Assembly: GCA_017562135.1 (NCBI GenBank)
Contig: QEYB01000890.1
Coordinates: 1 to 50,865 of the forward strand
Length of the DNA stretch: 50,865 nt
Reading direction: 5' to 3'
DNA from: Dipylidium caninum
Lineage: Eukaryota > Platyhelminthes > Cestoda > Cyclophyllidea > Dipylidiidae
This document shows, piece after piece, positions 45,446-50,865 of the stretch. The position numbers and the translations under genes were made by a program. The notes beneath the pieces are model-generated. The model made no database searches and was not told the DNA's origin. It was given only the letters and a program-made list of their open reading frames with translations. Within the stretch, counting starts at the first letter, position 1, and each line of letters opens with the position of its first letter.

Positions 45446-47700
45446 CTAATTCGAAAAAAAGAACTGTCAGTCTCTCTTCGGGTTGGAATGTGTGTCCGAT
45501 TATGCCTTTGTGTAGATTACCCTCCAGAGTCTTATCGTTCAGCTGATGTCTCCCCGCCCACTTTACTCCATAAAACAAAAAACTTGGGTGCACAACCATC
45601 TTACTTGGTTCACCTAACCGTCGTGGACGGCAGCGGGGCGGCTATGGAGCGCTTCTCAGCCCACTTCCAAACGCCAGAAGGGGAGGTGGCTTTTGGTCTG
45701 CTTCTCTCGAGGATGGCGCAAGTGACGAAGCTACTAAGTGGTGTCAAGAGCTCACGGGGAAGAGAGTCCTGCTCCAGCCCCAAACAGACACGCGGGGATA
45801 GTAACCCAGACCGCTGTCTGACATGTCCATCAGCCGAATGTCCAAAAGCGAATGCCCACCGAAATTCTTTAATTTTGCTCTTTTCGTAGTGAGTAAAACT
45901 CGTCGCAGAGACTAACGGAAGGTGGGGCGGAGCCGAGGCGCGGTTTGTGCTTCAATTTCTTAGTCCTGACACCTCTCGCTTTCGACGTCGTTAGCCACCG
46001 TTAGCGCTTCTTGTTAGCGCGTCGCAATATGCCTGTTTGTATTCGTCGGCGGGCCAAGCTAAGTGAGGATTCAGGTCCACGATTCGCTCCCTTGGCGTAA
46101 TAGGGAACTTCAGGATTCCTTGCTGTGAGACAGTAGACAGGAGTTTCGGCTTTGCTGCATAACACATTTTCATCCCGACCAGCCTCTGGCACTCGCCATG
46201 GCGAGTATCGAGACAGACGTGATGTGAGAAAAAGTCGTTTGACAAGACGGGCCTGAGAAGTAAGGACAAGTCGTTTTTTACCGCGCATTTACTCAACATT
46301 CTCGTCGCTCTCCCGCCTCTATGTTCGCCACGAATGATAGGAGAAAGCGACAACATCACCGACTGCGTACATCGAGGAGTAGGAAAGAGGCGTAGTCGCC
46401 TAGTCGTCTAGTCTCTGGCGGGAGAGTCACAAAAGGCCCATGGCCTCAAGGTCCCACGAGTCTCGAAATGAGAGGAGTTTCCATGCGGCAATCGAAAGGT
46501 GCTTGCGTAACAGGAGAAGCCCACTACCCTCATGTCATAACACGCAAAAGCAGCAGGCATCGACGAATGTGAAGGTGATTGTGGAGGCTGCTGAGGGCCC
46601 AGCCGCTGGAGCAAAGGCTTCCACCTATACCCTACCCCAGGGGCTGCTTAATCTGCTGTGAGAAGAGATAAACATCGCTCCGGCGGCCTCAACAAGGAAA
46701 AAACTGGTGTCGACGTGGTGAGTGACTTCGCGAACCCATAACAGTCGTGACCACGAAACTCTAAACACGAACGCAATCCGCGGCAAATTGGAGTCCCACA
46801 ATAAAAGGAAGGTGACGTGGATTGATGAAAAGCCTTGCTCTCCTTTCTGTTTGAGAGTAAACTCAGGTGTTGTTCCTGAAGTGCAGAAAACATTAGTGCG
46901 TCGCCCCATCGAAGTAGACCTCAGGGGACACGCTGTTGCGAGTTGGACTCAGAGACTCGTCTACGCCTCTTGAGAGGAAAAAGAGGCGCCTGTGTCGATG
47001 AGATGACACACCAACGTCTCGGATTTGATGGTCGGGCTTGTGGAGTTGTTACAAGAGCGTGAGCAATCGAGATGGAACGAAGTATATGGTTATATAGAGT
47101 GGTGAAGGTAGCAGGTGAACTGAGGAGGAAATGAGAGGGTCGGGAGGAGGAAAGAGAAGAAGAAGAAGAAGAAGAAGAAGAAGAAGAGGGGAGAAAGGAA
47201 CTCGGAGAGTAGTGTGGCGTCGTTTCTTATGATGGCCTTCTGATCTGATGGTTTCTGTTGAGAGTAGCAAAGAAGACTGGGAAGAGGGGCGAGGACGGGG
47301 AGCTGGAGGTGGCCGGAGGAGCGCCTCGAAAGCAAACAATGTGGGCAGAAGGCGAGGCCCAGAGCCTTGACGCGTGGGAGACGATGCTGCCACGGTCAGG
47401 CCCTTCGTCTCCTCGACACCATCCCGGTTATATTCGCTTTCACTGGTCCCACCGCTGCCTCCACTCTCACCTCAGCTCGAGTCGACCTGTTTCGCCAGAG
47501 GCCTATTCTTTGACGACTCGACAGCTTTGTTGCATCGTGTTGAAGGGAGCCTTGGGGTAGTCGTTTAGCAAAGCATTTTGGGGAGATGAGGCCAACGATG
47601 AAGGGGGCTTGAAACGCCTTTTGGTTCTGGAAGCCCCGTGGATTGGGACAACATCGAAGACGCGCCTGTGTCTCACGATGGGAGTTAGCTTCTGCCATTG
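45446..47700 (+). other. Possible cytoplasmic-tail region, unresolved
   Basis: Several plus-strand stretches could encode tail exons: a segment near 45690-45790 reading EDGASDEATKWCQELTGKR, and a frame ending GSLGVVV-stop at 47568. None has two convincing splice sites and a conserved motif. A (GAA)n microsatellite lies at 47155-47187. Confidence 0.25.
47155..47187 (+). repeat. (GAA)n microsatellite
   Basis: Eleven uninterrupted GAA/AGA triplets in a purine-rich stretch. Confidence 0.85.
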
Positions 47701-47985
47701 TCAGTCTTGTCCACCGTCATGAATCCGGAAATGCATTCTTCTCCTGACAAACTTCAAGTGTCCCCCTCAAACTGCCTGACTGCGTGATGGACAGCTGCTT
47801 GTTGAGCGTAAACGGTCACTGTGTAGCAGGAGTTTCGCTCTCGCACAGTGCGCAGCATGTCGGGACGATTCTCTCTTCCTCTTTCCCCAGACTCCTTGGT
47901 TTTGCTACGACTGGCCAAATACCGACCGCGTACCGGCCACACCGCAGCGCCACTTCTGCGTTTGGGTGGGATATATGGAGATGAC
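47701..47985 (+). CDS. PDZ-domain-like exon
   Basis: The core reads RDGQLL then, one frame over, LLSVNGHCVAGVSLSHSAQH. This matches the PDZ core consensus (G-D-x-L-L-S-V-N-G-x-x-V-x-G-x-S-x-x-x-A). After TTTCCCCAG (frame change near 47887) it continues DSLVLLRLAKYRP, which fits the last PDZ strand. Two single-base frame changes are needed. The carboxylate-binding loop (G-L-G-F type), expected upstream, was not found clearly. It is probably part of a scaffold or adaptor protein. Whether it belongs to the receptor gene or to a new gene downstream is unknown; PDZ domains in a receptor tail would be unusual, so a separate gene is likelier. Confidence 0.45.
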
Positions 47986-48540
47986 ACTTAGTCCGTCGGC
48001 TCTTGAACGGTGTTGATTCAGGCCCCTGCAGGTCCGAGACCGGTCTTCCGTGCGCTTCCTCCTGCTTTTGTCGGTCGAACATTAAGACCTCTCTAATCGC
48101 AGCCCCGAACTCGGCGTGCATGCTCAATCAGCCGTTGTCTCAGCCTCGTTCGTACCGAGCTCACCGAACAGACTGGAGCACGCAAATGTGTGTGCAGCTG
48201 CCGGTACTTAAGAGCCCGCGAGACTCGCCAGTACGCGTCCAGACTCCCGCCCCGGGATGCGCCTCGCAAGACTGCTTCGCAGTGCGGGACATCATCTAAG
48301 TTTGCCAACGGCTCGCAAAGCCAAATTCTTCACATCCTTCGTTGTTTGGGATGAAGTCTTCTCGAACATCTCTTTCAAGCCGAAATTAATCTCATCGGCA
48401 TTTTGCTCTTTTCACTGGTTAAAAGCACTCTGTTTTGAACCAAACTCTGATATTAGAAGCATCTCCCAGCTCAGGAAGCGCCGAGATTGGTCTTCCCCGC
48501 CGGTTCAGTAGTCGCTGAACTTTACTTTTTGCCTTTCAGA

Positions 48541-48702
48541 TGCCTGAGCCCAGAGAACGTCGTAGAGGTTCAGCGTCTCGGGCGTTCGGATATCCTCGTG
48601 CAGACAACCATCGTCTTCCCCGAGGCTGCAGTCGGCCGCGGCTTGCCTGCAGCGCGCAAGCGGAATCCAACACACCTACGTCCCGCCGGGCCGGAACCGT
48701 AG
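48541..48702 (+). CDS. Weak exon candidate after the PDZ-like exon
   Basis: Follows TTGCCTTTCAG. One frame reads LSPENVVEVQRLGRSDILVQ then TTIVFPEAAV to a stop at about 48702. Another frame (48540-48734) is also open. No domain recognised. Confidence 0.2.
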   Translation, partial: CLSPENVVEVQRLGRSDILVQTTIVFPEAAVGRGLPAARKRNPTHLRPAGPEP

Positions 48703-50206
48703 AGTCGAATGTAGGCGGAGCGGCCCCGCCTTGAAGGCGGCCAGAACACGGTCTTTGACGGCGGGAGTGTCTAAACTGCCGAGCTTCGCTTGTGACAATA
48801 GAAAAGATTAGAGCGGCCTTGCCGCAAAGATCGAAATATTTTTTTAACTTCCCACACCCAACAGCCGCTGACTGGTGCTGCTTCGTTTCGTTTTCAGTGT
48901 TAACTTTGCGCACACGTCGAGGGAGTTGGCTTTTTACAGCCAAGTAATGGGAGTGCGAGACTCGCAAAATTGTCAGTCTTTTGTTCCAAACTACGCCCTC
49001 CAGTAGAGGTGATTGGGTGGGCTGCCACGCAAGAGACGATGCGAAGTGTTTATGTTGCCCTCCCCCTAGAATTTGGCTTCTCTCGGCCACCTCGGGCGCT
49101 GGGATGTGAAGGAAGGACTGGTTTATCCGAGCATGCACCTGAAGCAGCCGGCGCCATGTTGTTATTAGGTGCAGCGGAGGGCGACCGAGACATGGAATAG
49201 ATAAAATCTTCCGCTTCGACTCTGCTGCGCCAGTAATTTGCTAGAGAATTTTTTGTCTGAAATTCCCCTCTGTCCTCCTTAAACTGAATGACTAAGCGCT
49301 GCAAAAAACACTGATTTTTCCACTTTCGCGAGGTTTTTCCGGCGCGCCCACTTGTCGAAACTGAAGGGAGATGGCTACAGTCAGTCGTGCTGCCCAACGG
49401 CGCCATTTCACCTCGAGAGTCCGCCGCCAGCCCCGTTCGGTGGCGCCAGAGGAGCGCGTGTTGCGTTTTCGTGCAAATCCCGACATCGCTCTCCAAGGGC
49501 GGAAATCTTAGCAAGCCGCCTCAGACGGCAGAAACGTGTGTTTCTTCTTGCTTATCATCTCAGAGAGAGGGTTTGGGGTTACGCCAGCAAATGCAGACAT
49601 AGCGCACTTCCCCCAATCGTTTAGTAAGAAAAGGCAAGTGTAAAGGCCGAAGGAAAAGAGCCCTGGAGACCATGTCCGCATCTCAAGTCCCTCAACTTTA
49701 ATAATCATATACTGCGAGTTGTGGGCCCTCATTCTAGTTCTGGAATGTCCGAGCTGTTAGCGCCTCATAGAGAGGCGGAATTAGGTTATCTTGAGCTCAC
49801 AAGTACACAAACATGGGTCGTTCTGTCTATTTTGCTATATCAACTCCCTGCTTCTTGTCCTACACAGGAAGCTCTCCAAGCGAGACGAATGCAAAAGACC
49901 GTGCTAGTACCGTTCGAGGCGATGTGAAGAGGACTTACAGACAGTGGCGCCGATGACTGGGAGAGAAATGCCACCTCCGATTTCAGGTAAGAGGACCGGC
50001 CACACGGACAAGAGGACAGTAGACGGCAAGAGCGGAAGTGCAAGCCAGAGAAATCGCGTCTAATCATTCAAATTAGTGTGTTCCGTCGGATGAAGTATGC
50101 GTCGCCATGGGCGAGGCGCAACAGAAAGATGGTATGTCGTTCCGCGAGACAGACATCCCAAAACCCTTGACCACACTCTTCGAGGTGGTGTAGGAGAGTA
50201 CTTCCA
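48703..50206. other. Region without a supported gene
   Basis: A 200-codon minus frame (49138-48536) and a 154-codon minus frame (49514-49050) are open but have low-complexity, chance-like content. No recognisable domain. Confidence 0.3.
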
Positions 50207-50468
50207 ATGCCGCGAGAGATGGCGACGCTCGCAGCGAGGAATCCTTCAAGACTGTTTTCGTGTGACGAACTGCGTCCTCCTCCGCCTGCTGCGGTACGGA
50301 GGCTTTTCAAAGAGCTCCTTCGGCTTTTCTTGCCCAACGGGATCCGCCCACTTCCTTCGTGTGGCAGCTTTTTACGCCCAACGCAAAAGTTTATGCAGAC
50401 GGAGCGGGAGTGTAAGCGAGCTGCCGGCCGGCCGACGGCCGTTAAGCACGCGGCCCCGGTAAAACAGG
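50207..50468 (+). CDS. Candidate exon, basic/proline-rich, unknown protein
   Basis: Open to a strong donor (AAACAG|GTAAGT at 50469). It reads LRPPPPAAVRRLFKELLRLF then KFMQTERECKRAAGRPTAV. The ATG at 50107 in another frame has an excellent start context (GTCGCCATGGGCG) and reads MGEAQQKDGMSFRETDIPK before a stop, so the true first exon may need a frame change. Function not identified. Confidence 0.3.
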
Positions 50469-50865
50469 TAAGTCTGCTGCAAGTTATTGCAGGTTGACTT
50501 GTGCGGCCGGTTAAGTGGACCAGCTAAACTGCTACGGTGGGCACGCAATCGCGACTGATGGGAAGCAGGAAAATTGCCATTGCGGTGGCATTCTCTCACC
50601 TCTTTCCCCTGTCCAACGAAACGCGTGCGCCCCGTTCCCCTCTCAGTCCGTGTCGCTCTTCCTGCGTTCGGCGCAACGCCTTGAACACGCCATGTGGGCT
50701 TCTTCGGTTGACACTGGAACTCGCCGAAACGCGACTCTTCTGATGACAAAATCGCGGTCGCCGCCGCTTTGAAGCACAAGTTGTTGGCGGCGAGGTGTGA
50801 GAGAGTGCTTGTGTCTCTCGTAGCACGAGGACGAGCGGTCGCTCATCCGCACAAATTAGGAGGCG

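Noticed and set aside
47857..47889. A 32-base intron inside the PDZ-like exon
   Set aside because: GT...AG borders are present, but removing it breaks the frame; a single-base indel at CCCC gives a better continuous PDZ helix and last strand.
48536..49138. 200-codon minus-strand open frame
   Set aside because: Arg/Ala/Gly-rich, chance-like composition, no domain, and overlapping open plus frames.
1..50865. tRNA, rRNA, CRISPR or transposase
   Set aside because: No B-box-like GGTTCGAATC in a tRNA context, no rRNA cores, no regularly spaced repeats and no transposase or reverse-transcriptase motifs were seen by eye.

Overview
The window looks like nuclear DNA from an animal, most likely a flatworm or another invertebrate with very small introns. 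It contains spliced genes with GT..AG introns, an animal-type DNA topoisomerase II, a membrane-anchored C2 protein and a multi-domain secreted/membrane receptor. No prokaryotic gene organisation, rRNA, tRNA, CRISPR array or recognisable transposase was seen. The first three readable introns of the topoisomerase gene are only 32, 37 and 35 bases, and later introns grow to hundreds or thousands of bases. That small-at-the-5'-end pattern is known from parasitic flatworms. The assignment is inference, not proof.

Layout: bases 1 to about 10,400 are AT-rich and hold one gene on the minus strand, DNA topoisomerase II (start 8920, stop 598). From about 10,400 onward the sequence becomes GC-richer and CpG-rich. 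There, 10.7-20.7 kb carries scattered plus-strand exon-like segments of unidentified gene(s). A minus-strand, intronless gene for a one-transmembrane, single-C2-domain protein lies at 22,890-23,879. Nothing could be assigned in 24-31.7 kb apart from simple repeats and C/G runs. From 31,693 a plus-strand gene starts with a signal-peptide exon. Exons for a discoidin-like (F5/8-C / fucolectin-type) domain and a PAN/apple domain follow, then further extracellular-looking exons and a transmembrane segment at about 45.36 kb. The last part holds a PDZ-like exon at about 47.8 kb and weaker exon candidates to the window end.

An important property of the sequence is that many clearly conserved exons can only be followed by changing reading frame. 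This happens at least a dozen times in topoisomerase II and about once per exon in the receptor. The breaks lie mostly at short homopolymers, and amino-acid conservation is intact on both sides. This looks more like single-base indel errors in the assembly than ancient gene decay, but it is not settled. Short open reading frames here therefore understate the true genes, and exon coordinates are approximate wherever a frame change is noted.

The genes show no obvious shared pathway. Topoisomerase II is a nuclear housekeeping enzyme, and the C2 protein is probably a membrane-trafficking type protein. The receptor is a putative lectin-like/adhesive surface molecule and the most distinctive item in the window.
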